Both the position numbers and the translations under genes were made by a program. From the NCBI RefSeq assembly GCF_000020725.1, contig NC_011146.1:1611501-1675500 (forward strand): DNA of 64,000 nt. Direction: 5' to 3'. Below the pieces are notes generated by a model. The model ran no database searches. It was not told where the DNA came from and was given only the letters and a program-made list of their open reading frames with translations. Every line of letters starts with the position of its first letter. Position 1 is the first letter of the stretch. Below, piece by piece: positions 1-9,131 of the stretch. The stretch comes from Citrifermentans bemidjiense Bem (GTDB taxonomy: Bacteria > Desulfobacterota > Desulfuromonadia > Geobacterales > Geobacteraceae).

Positions 1-72
1 CTCGCCCTGGTTGCTTTGTACAAGGCGCTAGGCGGGGGATGGAGCGTTCCAGCCGGGGAGGGGGGTGAGTGA
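1..72 (+). CDS. C-terminal end of a TolC/NodT-type outer-membrane efflux protein (partial)
   Basis: The frame starting at base 1 is open from the window edge to a TGA at 70-72 and encodes 23 residues beginning LALVALYKALGGGW. That string is the typical end of NodT/OprM-type outer-membrane factors of tripartite efflux pumps, which form the exit duct across the outer membrane. Its stop overlaps the start of the ABC permease, so the two are probably translationally coupled parts of one efflux system. Only the tail is visible, so substrate and full architecture cannot be judged. Confidence 0.72.
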   Translation, partial: LALVALYKALGGGWSVPAGEGGE

Positions 73-73
73 A

Positions 74-1267
74 GTGATCTACGTTGCTCTCAAGATGCTC
101 TTCGGCGACCGGGGAAAATTCGCCGGACTCGTCTTCGGTATCGCCTTCACATCGTTTCTAGTCACCTTCGCGGCCTCGTATTTTGCCGGTTTCATGACGA
201 GGGGATTCGCGCTACTCACGGAGAACGGAACCGCAGACGTCTGGGTCATGGACCCTGCGGTGAGTTCGGTCGACCAGGCATGCAACATGCCGTGGTCCGC
301 GCTGAACCGCGTGCGCAGCGTCGCCGGTGTGAAAGCCGTGGTGCCGCTCGCCTTGGGGACGGCGGAGGTGCGCTTTCCGAACGGGCGCTTCCAGCCCTTC
401 CAGGTGATCGGAGTCGATGACGCTACCCTTGCCGGCGTGCCTCCCATAGGGAATGGCGTTTCTTCACGCCTGCTCCGCCAGCCCGATACCGTGGTAGTCG
501 ATCCCGGCGGTACCAGTGGAAAGCTGGCTACTCCTGGCAACTCCGCCGACCAGTGGCCGCACGACGGTCCGCATCTCGAAGTGCCGAGCAGGGAATTGCG
601 GTCCGGCGATGATTTGCTGGTCAACGACCATCGCGTCGTCGTGGTGGGAGTGTCGCAGGGGGTGCCGCGTTTTCCGCCGCGGCCGCTGATCTATCTTACC
701 CTCGGCAACGCCGAAAGGATCTTGCCGCCTGAGCGGCGCAGACTGACCTTTGTCCTTGCCAGCGCCGCACAGGCAGTAACCGCCCCGGAGTTGGCCCGGC
801 GCATTCAGGAGGCGACAGGTTTCCGGGCCCGCACCTCGGCCGATTTCAAGGCGGATACGGTGCGCTGGCTCCTGGTCAATTCGGAAGACGTAGGCGACAT
901 TGCGGCCATGCTTTCTTTGGCGTTGTCGGTAGGTTTCGGTGTGACAGGGATTATGTTGTACATCTTCACCCAGGAGAACCTGCGGCAGTATGCGGTGCTG
1001 ACCGCGATGGGGACTACGCCGCGGGTGCTGCTCCTGATGGTGTTTGCGCAGGCGGGGATATGCGCCTTGATCGGCACCGGGTTGGGTATCGGTTTGTGTG
1101 GTATTGCCGGCGAAGCGGCTGTCAGGGCAGGTTATCCGTTCAGAATGATGTGGTACACACCGCTGTTCGGCTCTGCCATGGTATTGGTCGTCAGTGTGGT
1201 AGCCGCTGCGCTCAGCGCGCGTCCGGTTTTAAAGCTGCGCGCGACCTCGGTCTTTGCCGCGCGCTAA
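74..1267 (+). CDS. ABC transporter permease, FtsX/MacB (DevC-like) family
   Basis: Protein of about 397 residues with the FtsX-type plan: one N-terminal membrane helix (about residues 15-37), a large extracytoplasmic domain, then three helices in the last 130 residues, the first around LSLALSVGFGVTGIMLYIF. The opening IYVALKMLFGDRGKFAG resembles DevC-type permeases. Such permeases pair with a separate ATPase and export substrates through a TolC-type duct, fitting the efflux gene end just upstream. GTG at 74 is preferred because GAGGGG lies 7-9 bases upstream; GTG at 65 is the alternative (400 residues). The substrate is unknown. Confidence 0.85.
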   Translation: MIYVALKMLFGDRGKFAGLVFGIAFTSFLVTFAASYFAGFMTRGFALLTENGTADVWVMDPAVSSVDQACNMPWSALNRVRSVAGVKAVVPLALGTAEVRFPNGRFQPFQVIGVDDATLAGVPPIGNGVSSRLLRQPDTVVVDPGGTSGKLATPGNSADQWPHDGPHLEVPSRELRSGDDLLVNDHRVVVVGVSQGVPRFPPRPLIYLTLGNAERILPPERRRLTFVLASAAQAVTAPELARRIQEATGFRARTSADFKADTVRWLLVNSEDVGDIAAMLSLALSVGFGVTGIMLYIFTQENLRQYAVLTAMGTTPRVLLLMVFAQAGICALIGTGLGIGLCGIAGEAAVRAGYPFRMMWYTPLFGSAMVLVVSVVAAALSARPVLKLRATSVFAAR

Positions 1268-1288
1268 GGGCCGGGAGGCGACCCGCGA

Positions 1289-2386
1289 TTAAACTGAAGC
1301 CGGATTAACAAGCTGCTGCGTTGTCGGGTTTACCTTCAGCCATGCCGCGAAGCGCTCCCTGTTTCTTCTCGACAAGATCCGCTCGAATTTCTCCTGGTTA
1401 TAGAGATAAAGACAATGCCTGATCGAGGTGTAGGCAGTGAAGGTACGGTTGGGGTTTTCTGCGATCACATGCTCGCTGTACTCCCTGACCACCTTCAGAT
1501 TCTCGTTCAGGCACCGGTGCAGATCGGCCTTCTGCAAAGTGCCGTCCCGCTCCAGTATGTCCTGGACAAAATCGTCCACCTTTTGGTCATCGAAAGGGAA
1601 ATCCCTGAAGAAATGCCCTGCTATGGGGAGGAAGTTGAAGACGTTCACCGTTTTTGTGGCGGCAGCTGCCGCCTGCCCTGACGCTTCCACTATGCCGTCG
1701 GCGGGCTCGATCTGAGTGACCGTCGCCTGCTGCATCAGGTCCGAAGTGGCGTTCCTGATCTCCTTGAATTCGCGGTCCGCCAGTTCGAAAAGGGCGGCGA
1801 GGACATTGATCCTGCGCTTCAGATCTACGGGGATCGATCTCTTGTACTTGATCTTGTGGTCCAGCATGCTCCAGGCGTCCTGGATCAGGGACCTGATCTG
1901 AACCTCGAAGCACATCTCCGCCGCCGGGAGGTGTTTGCAGGGGTAAGCGGCATCGGGATTCAGGGTCAGGTCCATGTGCAGACCTTTGTAGCCGAAGGAA
2001 TCTTCCGTGCTTTCCACTGCAGAGGTTTTATCGGTAACGTTCAGTATCTTGAAGTGCCGCTGCAGCAATTCCGACACCACGGGAACTTCATCCTCGTAGA
2101 GACAGACGATCCTGACGCCTATCAAGTCGGATATGAAGTCACTGATGCTGTAGGGTTGTTCGTCGGCCTCCAACTTGCCCTGGTACTTACGCTGGAACTT
2201 CTTGATGCACTCATCTTTGTCCTTGACGCGCCCTTCTATTTTGGTGGCCTCACCTACATCGCTTTGCCTGATCAATGTCCTGACAATGCCGACGTAGGCA
2301 TCCTTGGCCGCAGTCAACTGCTTGTGGTTCCTGTCGTAGTACTTCCTGAATAGTTCTTTTTCCTGCTCAAAATCCAGTGATGCCAT
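1289..2386 (-). CDS. RelA/SpoT synthetase-domain protein (alarmone synthetase or toxSAS-like)
   Basis: 365 residues. The N-terminal 215 residues carry a RelA/SpoT nucleotidyltransferase fold: EGRVKDKDECIKKFQRK (substrate-binding basic stretch), DLIGVRIVCLYEDEV, FGYKGLHMDL and EVQIRSLIQDAWSMLDHKIKYK. There is no HD hydrolase domain in front and no TGS/ACT region behind, so this is not a long RelA or SpoT. A C-terminal tail of about 140 residues, after an alanine-rich linker, is unrecognised and is longer than in housekeeping small alarmone synthetases (usually 200-260 residues). It could be a (p)ppGpp synthetase or a member of the tRNA/ATP-modifying toxSAS group, some of which carry a fused neutralising domain. 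It faces away from the DUF2318 gene. Confidence 0.75.
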   Translation of the reverse strand: MASLDFEQEKELFRKYYDRNHKQLTAAKDAYVGIVRTLIRQSDVGEATKIEGRVKDKDECIKKFQRKYQGKLEADEQPYSISDFISDLIGVRIVCLYEDEVPVVSELLQRHFKILNVTDKTSAVESTEDSFGYKGLHMDLTLNPDAAYPCKHLPAAEMCFEVQIRSLIQDAWSMLDHKIKYKRSIPVDLKRRINVLAALFELADREFKEIRNATSDLMQQATVTQIEPADGIVEASGQAAAAATKTVNVFNFLPIAGHFFRDFPFDDQKVDDFVQDILERDGTLQKADLHRCLNENLKVVREYSEHVIAENPNRTFTAYTSIRHCLYLYNQEKFERILSRRNRERFAAWLKVNPTTQQLVNPASV

Positions 2387-2839
2387 GTTTCAGTTCCTCA
2401 TCCGTCAAGCCTGCGCTTTCCACGCCAAAGGCCGCATCACTCTACCCTGTTATCAAGCCAATTGCGAGTGATAATGACTCGCTTAGAGATGCCCGGCAAA
2501 CCCGGCGCCTAGCAAAAAGAGCGGTAGAGGGCTCTGGCACAGGCAGCTGCGTCCCTCGGCGTGCTGGCTTAAGGGAGCGAAAACAGGGTAAGTGATAGAG
2601 GTGTAAAGTTGGGAGTGGAGTGTAAAGAAAGCCGTCACGGGCAGAGGGGGATCAGGTTGGATCTCTGTAGATTATTCTCCTGCTTCTTTTGAATATTCTT
2701 CAGTGCCGTCTGCGCCGTTTAGCTTCTTTTCCCGACTTAAATCCTGAATTCGGATACTTAGAGGTAGCGACTCGTGCTGGCATGGTTGATGTAAGGTTTT
2801 GGGGGCCGCGAAAAAATAACGGGAATATAGGAGATCTTC
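2387..2839. other. Intergenic region between divergent genes, no gene supported
   Basis: This 453-base gap separates the minus-strand RelA/SpoT-domain gene from the plus-strand DUF2318 gene, so it should hold both promoters. Apart from the inverted repeat at 2464-2482 and a ribosome binding site (AGGAG at 2829-2833) nothing is clear. Short open frames here have no recognisable sequence. The GC-rich part around 2490-2600 could fold but fits no riboswitch class I know. Confidence 0.5.
2464..2482. promoter_or_regulatory. Inverted repeat GCGAGT-N7-ACTCGC with a Fur-box-like core
   Basis: Two perfect 6-base arms flank GATAATG. Aligned with the classical 19-base Fur consensus it agrees at 12 positions, with TGATAAT in the middle. 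It lies between divergent genes, one of which (DUF2318) belongs to a family linked to iron transport, so an iron-responsive operator is plausible. It lies about 360 bases from the DUF2318 start codon and no promoter was identified around it, so the call is tentative. Confidence 0.35.
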
Positions 2840-3295
2840 ATGTCAGGAACAAGAATGGGGCGTTTGGTACGTGGGACGATTGCTGCAGGTGCAGTGCTGG
2901 TGGGGTCTGTGGCTTTCTTCGGCTGCTCCAAAGTCGAGACGGCGAAGATCGAGGGCGGCGTCGTCACCATACCCGTTGCCAAAGTGACTGAGCAAGCGAA
3001 GTTCTACAAATACGTCGATAACGGGAAAGAGATCAGTTATTTCGTGGCCAAAGCCCCGGACGGAAGTTACAAAGCCGCTTTTAACGCCTGTGATTCCTGC
3101 TTTCGCGAAAAGAAAGGGTATGAACAGCAAGGCAGCGTGATGAACTGCATAAACTGCAACCAGAAGTTCGCCATCGACCGTCTTGGTCCCAACGCCACTG
3201 GCGGCTGCAACCCCGGTTATCTCCCGATAGAGGTCAAAGGCGATGCCATTACTATCCCGGAGAGCACCCTGAAGGGTGGGGCAAAATACTTCTAA
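2840..3295 (+). CDS. DUF2318 family membrane-anchored cysteine-rich protein
   Basis: 151 residues. The N-terminus has basic residues, then the hydrophobic stretch GTIAAGAVLVGSVAFFG ending at Cys 30 (FFGCSK), so it is probably a lipoprotein or membrane-anchored exported protein. The rest has CDSCF, CINCNQ and GGCNP motifs, the paired cysteines of DUF2318, a family predicted to bind an Fe-S cluster or metal and often found with FTR1-type iron transport proteins. ATG at 2840 is preceded by AGGAG at good spacing. No partner transporter is adjacent. Confidence 0.85.
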   Translation: MSGTRMGRLVRGTIAAGAVLVGSVAFFGCSKVETAKIEGGVVTIPVAKVTEQAKFYKYVDNGKEISYFVAKAPDGSYKAAFNACDSCFREKKGYEQQGSVMNCINCNQKFAIDRLGPNATGGCNPGYLPIEVKGDAITIPESTLKGGAKYF

Positions 3296-3320
3296 ATAAT
3301 CTGCATCGGCAGAGCCGGAA

Positions 3321-4064
3321 CTATTTCCCGAATACCTTGCGCAGCAGCTCGGTTCCCCTGGCCGCCGGGTCGGTCCGTATCTTCTTTTCCTCTTCGCCCA
3401 GCATGGTGAAGAGACCGTCAACTGCTTTCCCGGTGACGTAGTTGTCGAGGTCCAGCGATTCGACTGCGGCCGAACCGAAGGGGACGGCCTGGAGTTTTTT
3501 GAGGAGCTGCCTGTAGCTATTGGCGGCGCCGACATCCTGCATGCTGGAGGTCACCACCGGTTTGAAGGCGGTAAAGATCTTGTCGCCGGTCTTGCCCCGG
3601 AAGTACTCTGTGGCGGCGGTATCGCCGCCGTTCAGGATCTTGCGGGCATCGTCGAAAGTCATCTGCTTCAGGGCCGAAACGAAGTAGTCGGTGGCCATGG
3701 GTGCCGCTTTCTCTGCAGCGCGGTTCATCCGCAGCTCGAAATCGTCCACCTGCGGTTGAAATCCGAACTTGCCCAAGAGGTTCGTGGCGGTGCGAAGCTT
3801 CTCGGGGACGAGAATCTTGATTGCCTCGTTGCGGAAGTAGCCGTCGCGCTGAGAGGCGGACTTGACCGCCCTGGTGGTGCCGGTGGCGAGCGCCTCCTTA
3901 AGTCCCTTGACGATGGTGGAATCGTCCAAGTTGCTCCCAGTGCCGCGGAATTTCTCGAGCCCCTGCGTCAGGGTATCCATGAAGCCGGCAAAACCGGATG
4001 CCGGGAGGGCAACGATGGCAACGAGGGCTAAAACTGCGAAGAGTGCACAAAACTTACGGTTCAT
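3321..4064 (-). CDS. DUF4197 domain protein, exported
   Basis: 247 residues with a clear signal peptide ([23 protein letters not shown]). The mature part is a full-length helical DUF4197 domain ([41 protein letters not shown]), a family of unknown function common in Gram-negative periplasms. It converges with the DUF2318 gene 25 bases away and is not part of an obvious operon. No catalytic residues are evident. Confidence 0.85.
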   Translation of the reverse strand: MNRKFCALFAVLALVAIVALPASGFAGFMDTLTQGLEKFRGTGSNLDDSTIVKGLKEALATGTTRAVKSASQRDGYFRNEAIKILVPEKLRTATNLLGKFGFQPQVDDFELRMNRAAEKAAPMATDYFVSALKQMTFDDARKILNGGDTAATEYFRGKTGDKIFTAFKPVVTSSMQDVGAANSYRQLLKKLQAVPFGSAAVESLDLDNYVTGKAVDGLFTMLGEEEKKIRTDPAARGTELLRKVFGK

Positions 4065-4200
4065 GACGCGCCTCCGATTAGGAATTTGCGGTTACCTCTT
4101 TAATCTTCTCCCGAAGTATAACCCGATTCTCCCCGACAAACAAAACTGAGGTGGACAAGCTCTGCCCCCGGGCACTGTCGGCTGTTTCATGGCCCGGTTG

Positions 4201-5172
4201 CTACGGCTTCGTCGCCGTAAAGATCGCCCTTAGCGGCGCGGGGTGCCCTTCAATCGTCTTCTGTGCATCGTCCGGATCAAGAAAATCGGCCAGCGATTCA
4301 AAGCGCATCCACTCGGTGGAGCGCTGCTCTTCGCGGCTGGTACGGTTGGTGTCGACGCAGGCAATGTCGGTGAACCCGCAGCGCTCAAGCCACAAGGTCA
4401 TCGCCGCAATGGACGGTATGAACCAGACGTTGCGCATCTTGGCGTAACGTCCCGGCGGCATGAAGATGGTCTCCCGATCCCCTTCCACAATCAGCGTCTC
4501 CAGAATCAATTCCCCACCCGGGCGCAGACACCCTTTCAGCTCGAAAAGATGGTCCAGCGGGGAGCGGCGATGGTAAAGGACGCCCATGGAGAAGACGCTG
4601 TCGAAGCAGGCGAGGTTAGGGGGGACCTCCTCGATGCCGATGGGGATGACATGATGCTGCGGATCGCAAAGGTAGCGTTGCATCACCTGGAACTGCTGCA
4701 CCGAAAGCAGGAAGGGCTCGATGCCGAGGACGAACTCGGCGCCGGCGCCGCGCATGCGCCAGCCGTGATAGCCGTTGCCGCAGCCGACGTCGATGACTCT
4801 GCGTCCCGCCAGCGGTTGAATGTGCGGCAGCAGCCGCTCCCATTTCCAGTCGGAGCGCCACTCGGTATCGATCTCGATGCCGAAGAAATTGTAGGGGCCT
4901 TTGCGCCAGGGGTGAAAGGCCTGGAGGTGCGCCATCAGCTCTTCGCGGTCGACTTGGCCGAGGTCGTCGCTGCTGCCGATGGTGACGGTATCCAGCAGCT
5001 CGATTCTGGACGGGCTTATTTCCGGCAGCGATTGCATGGCGCTTTGCCAGCCGGCCATCTTGGCGGTACTTTCGAGGGCCAGTTTATCCGGCAGGGTCGC
5101 TTGCAGCTGCTCTGCCCAGCGTTCCTGACCCATGGCGGCTAGCTGGCGATAGAGGGCGTCGTAGTTGCTCAT
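4201..5172 (-). CDS. cmoB: tRNA U34 carboxymethyltransferase CmoB
   Basis: 323 residues, the usual CmoB length. It transfers a carboxymethyl group from carboxy-S-adenosylmethionine to 5-hydroxyuridine at tRNA position 34, giving cmo5U. Visible hallmarks are [25 protein letters not shown] before the Rossmann domain, the SAM motif [15 protein letters not shown] and [16 protein letters not shown]. Its ATG overlaps the cmoA stop (ATGA), so the two enzymes, which share the unusual cofactor, are coupled in the order cmoA-cmoB. Confidence 0.95.
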   Translation of the reverse strand: MSNYDALYRQLAAMGQERWAEQLQATLPDKLALESTAKMAGWQSAMQSLPEISPSRIELLDTVTIGSSDDLGQVDREELMAHLQAFHPWRKGPYNFFGIEIDTEWRSDWKWERLLPHIQPLAGRRVIDVGCGNGYHGWRMRGAGAEFVLGIEPFLLSVQQFQVMQRYLCDPQHHVIPIGIEEVPPNLACFDSVFSMGVLYHRRSPLDHLFELKGCLRPGGELILETLIVEGDRETIFMPPGRYAKMRNVWFIPSIAAMTLWLERCGFTDIACVDTNRTSREEQRSTEWMRFESLADFLDPDDAQKTIEGHPAPLRAIFTATKP

Positions 5173-5903
5173 TTAAATGCGACCATGGAGGCGAAGTTGA
5201 AGCACTGGAACCAAAGCTCGGAGGAGGAGAAGCCAGCCTGCAGCAGCCGCTCCTGGTGGCAGGCGACGGTCTCCGGGATCATCACGTTTTCCAGCGCCGA
5301 CCGCTTTTGGCTGATCTCCATATCGCTGTAACCGTTGGCCCGTTTGAAGTCGTGATGCATTTCTACGTGAAAGTGCTGCCGCGCCGGCTCGCTGAAAGCT
5401 ATCTTTTCGGAGAGGATGAGGATGCCGCCCGGCCTGAGCCCGGCATGGATCCGCTTGATCAGGGCCAGACGTTGCTCCGGGGGAATGAACTGCAGGGTGA
5501 AGTTTAGGACGACGACCGAGGCGTTCTCGATGACGACGTCCTGGATATTGGCACAGATCAGCGCCACCGGGACGGTCGGCTGGGAATCGCGTGCCAGGAG
5601 TTCACGGCCGCGCTCGATCATGGCCGGGGAGTTGTCGACGGCGATTATGTCGCAGTTGGGCTGGCTGATTCGCTGGCGCATGGAGAGGGTAGCGGCCCCG
5701 AGGGAGCAGCCGAGATCGTAGCAGTGACTTCCGGCCTGGGCGTACTTGGCGGCGAGGATGCCGATGTTGGATATGATCATCCCGTAACCGGGGACCGAGC
5801 GTTGTATCATGTCGGGAAAGACTGCGACTACGCGTTCATCGAATTTAAAATCGATCATTTCCTGCAGAGGCGCAGCAAAGATATCGTCGGTTTTTCTGGT
5901 CAC
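5169..5903 (-). CDS. cmoA: Carboxy-S-adenosyl-L-methionine synthase CmoA
   Basis: CmoA makes carboxy-SAM from SAM and prephenate for CmoB. Recognisable stretches are [28 protein letters not shown], the SAM-binding [17 protein letters not shown] and [16 protein letters not shown]. The GTG at 5903 is preferred because it begins at [12 protein letters not shown], matching the N-terminus of known CmoA proteins and giving 244 residues; the longer frame from an ATG at 5984 adds a basic segment not seen in the family. The stop overlaps the cmoB start. Confidence 0.93.
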   Translation of the reverse strand: MTRKTDDIFAAPLQEMIDFKFDERVVAVFPDMIQRSVPGYGMIISNIGILAAKYAQAGSHCYDLGCSLGAATLSMRQRISQPNCDIIAVDNSPAMIERGRELLARDSQPTVPVALICANIQDVVIENASVVVLNFTLQFIPPEQRLALIKRIHAGLRPGGILILSEKIAFSEPARQHFHVEMHHDFKRANGYSDMEISQKRSALENVMIPETVACHQERLLQAGFSSSELWFQCFNFASMVAFK

Positions 5904-6011
5904 CTTCTTCTTGTCCTTTTTCGAGCTGGGGTGTTGGGCAAAAAAAGAAAGTCGAAGATTAACTGGTTTGCCGCGGAACATCAACCCCTTGTTATGCAGT
6001 ATGGCTTTATC

Positions 6012-6875
6012 TTACTCCCGCCTTAGCTTGAACAGCTTCAGCTCCGCCCCTCCCTCCCATTGCGGCAGCCTCGGCATCGGCCCCTCGATCCTCACCAGGG
6101 GCGGCTCATGGTCGGCCAGTTCGTTGATCTTTCCCCACAGCGTAACGTCCCCCCAGAACTGCGGCGGTTCATCGTGCGCGGAGACGTATTTGAACACCTC
6201 CACTGGGGTGCCGCAACCTGCTTCTAATGCCTCCAACGCCAGTTGCTGAAGTAGACTGAGTCCCGTCGCCGGGTCCGGCAGTTCCTTCAGCCATCTACTT
6301 GCCGCAGCGGGAACCCAGGGGAGCGGCGCATTTGCACTCGCCGCAAGCGCCTCCAGTTCGACTCGATCCTGAAGCGTAAAAGCCCGGTCCACCCGCTCCG
6401 CAAAAAGGAACTGCTCCGCCGTCACCGGATTTCGCCGGTCAAAGAACGATGCAAGCTGCTCGTGAGAGAGCTGTCCCAGGCCGTGGAACGGCTCGATACC
6501 GGGAAAGGCATCGACGCAGATAAGGGACGCTTCCTCAACTCGAAGATGCTTCAGGCAGGCGAGGATGTGGCAAAGCATCGACTGATCGAAGAGACAGGCG
6601 TCGAGCCAGAGGATGATGTTGTATTCGGCCGCGCCTTCCAATTTGCCGTACTGGGTCTTCAAGGTTTCGAGCACATACTCCCTGCTCAACCCTCCGCCGG
6701 TGAACTGCTCGATGAATCGGGCGCGGATCTGCAGCCCGGCGTCGTCCGGCCATCCCGGCTCGCGTGGACCGTCATAGAGGATGTCGTGCCAGACGAAGAC
6801 CTCACCGGGGAGGCCGCTTTTGGCAAGAGCGGCCCCCGCGATGTCTCCGCTTGTTAGGTGCAGAAGTGGTTTCAT
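6012..6875 (-). CDS. DUF1835 domain protein
   Basis: 287 residues. The N-terminus LHLTSGDIAGAALAKSGLPGEVFVWHDILYDGP is the conserved DUF1835 motif, and the C-terminal half (VELEALAASANAPLPWVPAAASRWL ... EGGAELKLFKLRRE) matches the usual companion region. The family is soluble and of unknown function. It sits upstream of cmoA on the same strand with a gap of about 110 bases, so co-transcription is possible. Nothing in the sequence indicates a reaction. Confidence 0.82.
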   Translation of the reverse strand: MKPLLHLTSGDIAGAALAKSGLPGEVFVWHDILYDGPREPGWPDDAGLQIRARFIEQFTGGGLSREYVLETLKTQYGKLEGAAEYNIILWLDACLFDQSMLCHILACLKHLRVEEASLICVDAFPGIEPFHGLGQLSHEQLASFFDRRNPVTAEQFLFAERVDRAFTLQDRVELEALAASANAPLPWVPAAASRWLKELPDPATGLSLLQQLALEALEAGCGTPVEVFKYVSAHDEPPQFWGDVTLWGKINELADHEPPLVRIEGPMPRLPQWEGGAELKLFKLRRE

Positions 6876-7105
6876 TTCAATCTCCTTGCAGGTTGCAGCG
6901 TAGCGGTCGCCTTTAAGAAAGGCTGCTTGAGGTGAGTGATGGGCAGTTTATAAATAAAGTCACCCTAATGATCAAGCTGGATTCCGTGCGCAAGATCCTT
7001 CATCCGTTGCAGATATGCATTAACACTGAACTCTCTTTCCAAAATGAAAACAAAGCCTGTACTGGCTGCATACGAACATTATGAATCAAGGAGGCAACAC
7101 CAAAA

Positions 7106-7348
7106 ATGAGGGAGGTCTTCTGCTTACGTTTTTGCCGTTTGGAGATGGCATCCGCAATCACCGCCTTGGCCTTAACTTTCGCATCCGCTGGAACGTCGGA
7201 AGGTGCACCATTTCCTTCACACTGCACGGATAAGGAGACAATCGTTTTTTCCTGCAAAGTTCTGTCCTCAAAAAAATACATTTCTCTATGTGGATCTAAG
7301 TCAGTACGCGCACCAGATGCATACTTGGTTTACCGTTTTGGAGCTTAA
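7106..7348 (+). pseudogene. Truncated secreted protein gene (broken after a YRFG motif)
   Basis: The 80-residue product has a hydrophobic leader (MASAITALALTFASAGTSEGA) and then CTDKETIVFSCKVLSSKKYISLCGSK followed by YLVYRFGA and a stop. This cysteine pattern resembles a family of small exported bacterial proteins that normally continue well past YRFG. Just downstream, in another frame, SQKDFVYPGFG resembles the next family block, so a frameshift around 7340 has probably inactivated the gene. An AGGAGG lies 11 bases before the ATG. The stretch from 7349 to 7511 holds only remnants. An alternative minus-strand frame over 7000-7281 is less convincing. Confidence 0.4.
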
Positions 7349-7511
7349 GTCAAAAGGACTTCGTCTATCCGGGTTTTGGCTGTACCTTAGGTATAGGGAG
7401 GGACGCGGGCGGAGAGGAGGGACGACATACTCAGCTGACAGACCAGCGTTATTCATCACGTTTTATGAGCAGCCTCCTCAAGAGGCGAGGGGACCAGCTT
7501 AGAGATATCAG

Positions 7512-8180
7512 TCACAAGATATTTACTGCTCTTGCCGCCAGCAAAGCGATGATAAGCAGGGAAATGATGGACTGTAGCATCATCAAGACTTTTGCCCAGC
7601 GCGACAGGACAGGGACGTCTGTTGGGGAGAATGCGGTTGAGGTGTTAAACGCCAGGAAAAGGTAATCAATGTAGTTGGGTGACCACTCTTGGAGGCCGGC
7701 GGGATGTCTGCGCTCTGGCGGCAATGTCATCTGTGGAAACAAGAATGCTCCATGAATATGATCTCCCCGCTGGGCCCTTTTATGCGGACCGCCGGCATCA
7801 AGTCTCCAGTACCAGGAGGCGAAAACGAGGATATTGGACAGCCACAGCGCAGCCGCGGATTGCAGTAACTCCTGCGGCTTTTCCAGATGTAAAGGCAGGG
7901 CTCTGATCAGCAAGGCCAGCGAGACCATCAACGCGATTGTTACCACGCTGTTCAGTACATATCCCAGCAACTGATTTACAGTGTGAGCGGCTTGGTAATA
8001 GGTGATGACAACAGGCACAATAAGCAAGGAAACGATAGTCAGAAGGAGCCAGCGTGAGCCGCCAATCAACATTGAGGAAGGCAAAGCGGCGTACAGGCCA
8101 CCAAGAGCAAGAAACGCGAACAGTGCAGGCCAGCGGGAATGCACACTTTTCGCCAAGGCGTTGGATTTCTGGTTTGACAT
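7512..8180 (-). CDS. DUF1345-like integral membrane protein
   Basis: About 222 residues with roughly five to six membrane helices (WPALFAFLALGGLYAAL, WLLLTIVSLLIVPVVITYY, VVTIALMVSLALLIRAL, ALWLSNILVFASWYW, then the C-terminal pair). The region YIDYLFLAFNTSTAFSPTDVPVLSRWAKVL has the channel-like repeat of DUF1345 proteins. ATG at 8180 is preferred over GTG at 8198 because AGGTAG lies seven bases upstream. Function unknown. The RAYT element begins about 20 bases before its start, so insertion may have replaced the native promoter. Confidence 0.75.
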   Translation of the reverse strand: MSNQKSNALAKSVHSRWPALFAFLALGGLYAALPSSMLIGGSRWLLLTIVSLLIVPVVITYYQAAHTVNQLLGYVLNSVVTIALMVSLALLIRALPLHLEKPQELLQSAAALWLSNILVFASWYWRLDAGGPHKRAQRGDHIHGAFLFPQMTLPPERRHPAGLQEWSPNYIDYLFLAFNTSTAFSPTDVPVLSRWAKVLMMLQSIISLLIIALLAARAVNIL

Positions 8181-8200
8181 GGTTAAGCTACCTCGCACCT

Positions 8201-8232
8201 AGCCTGGGGTCAGGTCTTGCTTCTTGATGTTT
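8201..8232. repeat. Left terminal inverted repeat of the RAYT element
   Basis: Begins AGCCTGGGGTCAGGTCTTGC and continues to GATGTTT. It is the inverse of 9132-9164 except that the other copy has one more G in the G run. It also supplies the transposase stop codon. Confidence 0.85.
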
Positions 8233-9079
8233 CCCCGTTGTTCTTGGCTAAAATTCGACTAATTGTGGCGTAGTGCAGTCTGAGATGATCTGCAACTTCT
8301 TTTTGAGCATATCCGTGAGCCTGCACCGCTTCAATGATCACATCATTCCGGTGCTGCTTGTTGTTCAATTCGAGGAATAAATCCTGGAGCGATGGACGAG
8401 ATAGGAATCGTTGACTGCGAGGGATCTCTCTCAATTCTTCAGCTCCCTTTGCCACTTCACTAAATTTATCAATGAAGGCCTCATCTCCAAGCAGGATCTG
8501 GCATCTTAGGTCCTCCCATAGAGATGGAGCTTCTATTCCATCTTTCACAAACTTTTTATATTCCCTGATCGCGAGTTGACGAGTTCCGCCGAACTGCTGA
8601 AGGACCCATTCTACAGTAAGGCAAGCAGCGGGAGTAGCCAAGCCACATGTTCCTCGATAACTGCTCCACTGCCATTGCTGTGGAGTAGTTATCATCTTTG
8701 CTCTTATGGGGTTTAACACGACATAGCGACATGCCTCCAGGAGATGACTTTCCTTCTCGATCAACACCGCCTTGTATCGACCCTGGAAAAGGTGCCCAAC
8801 GCGGTCGTGGTTCCAGTTGAACTTCTGGGTGTATGCGCCGTTAAGCTGTCGCATTCCTCTGCTAAGCGTGCTGTCAAGGGTCTCAATAACGAGGTGGTAA
8901 TGGTTATTCATGAGGCAGTAGGCATGACAAACCCAATTGAACAGGTTGCAGCACTTTGCAAGGATACCTAGAAACACTGTGCGGTCTTTGTCGACCTGGA
9001 ATACGTCTTTGCGCTCGTTGCCTCGCGAAGTTACGTGATACAGTGCTCCGTCAAATTCAATGCGTAGGGGACGAGCCAT
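8210..9079 (-). CDS. REP-associated tyrosine transposase (Y1/HUH, RAYT)
   Basis: 289 residues. The N-terminal MARPLRIEFDGALYHVTSRGNERKDVF is the RAYT signature. The HUH metal-binding motif is seen in YCLMNNHYHLVIET, and the likely nucleophilic tyrosine follows in the RQLNGAYTQKFN region; GHLFQGRYKAVLIE and EACRYVVLNPIRAKM are also typical. The C-terminus has a helix-turn-helix-like segment (HGYAQKEVADHLRLHYATISRIL). These enzymes cut and join single-stranded DNA at REP palindromes. The gene is full length, so the element may be active. Confidence 0.92.
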   Translation of the reverse strand: MARPLRIEFDGALYHVTSRGNERKDVFQVDKDRTVFLGILAKCCNLFNWVCHAYCLMNNHYHLVIETLDSTLSRGMRQLNGAYTQKFNWNHDRVGHLFQGRYKAVLIEKESHLLEACRYVVLNPIRAKMITTPQQWQWSSYRGTCGLATPAACLTVEWVLQQFGGTRQLAIREYKKFVKDGIEAPSLWEDLRCQILLGDEAFIDKFSEVAKGAEELREIPRSQRFLSRPSLQDLFLELNNKQHRNDVIIEAVQAHGYAQKEVADHLRLHYATISRILAKNNGETSRSKT

Positions 9080-9131
9080 GACAAGGGCCTCTTAGAACTG
9101 GGATAGTTCTTTCCGCCTAAGTAAGCCACCA

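Noticed and set aside
2485..2600. Possible GEMM-type or other riboswitch (GGCAAACCC and later GC-rich pairs)
   Set aside because: The conserved second half (ACGCAAAGCC-like) and the tetraloop-receptor arrangement are missing.
7000..7281. 93-residue minus-strand reading frame
   Set aside because: No family resemblance and no ribosome binding site; it overlaps the opposite-strand gene remnant, which has recognisable protein features.
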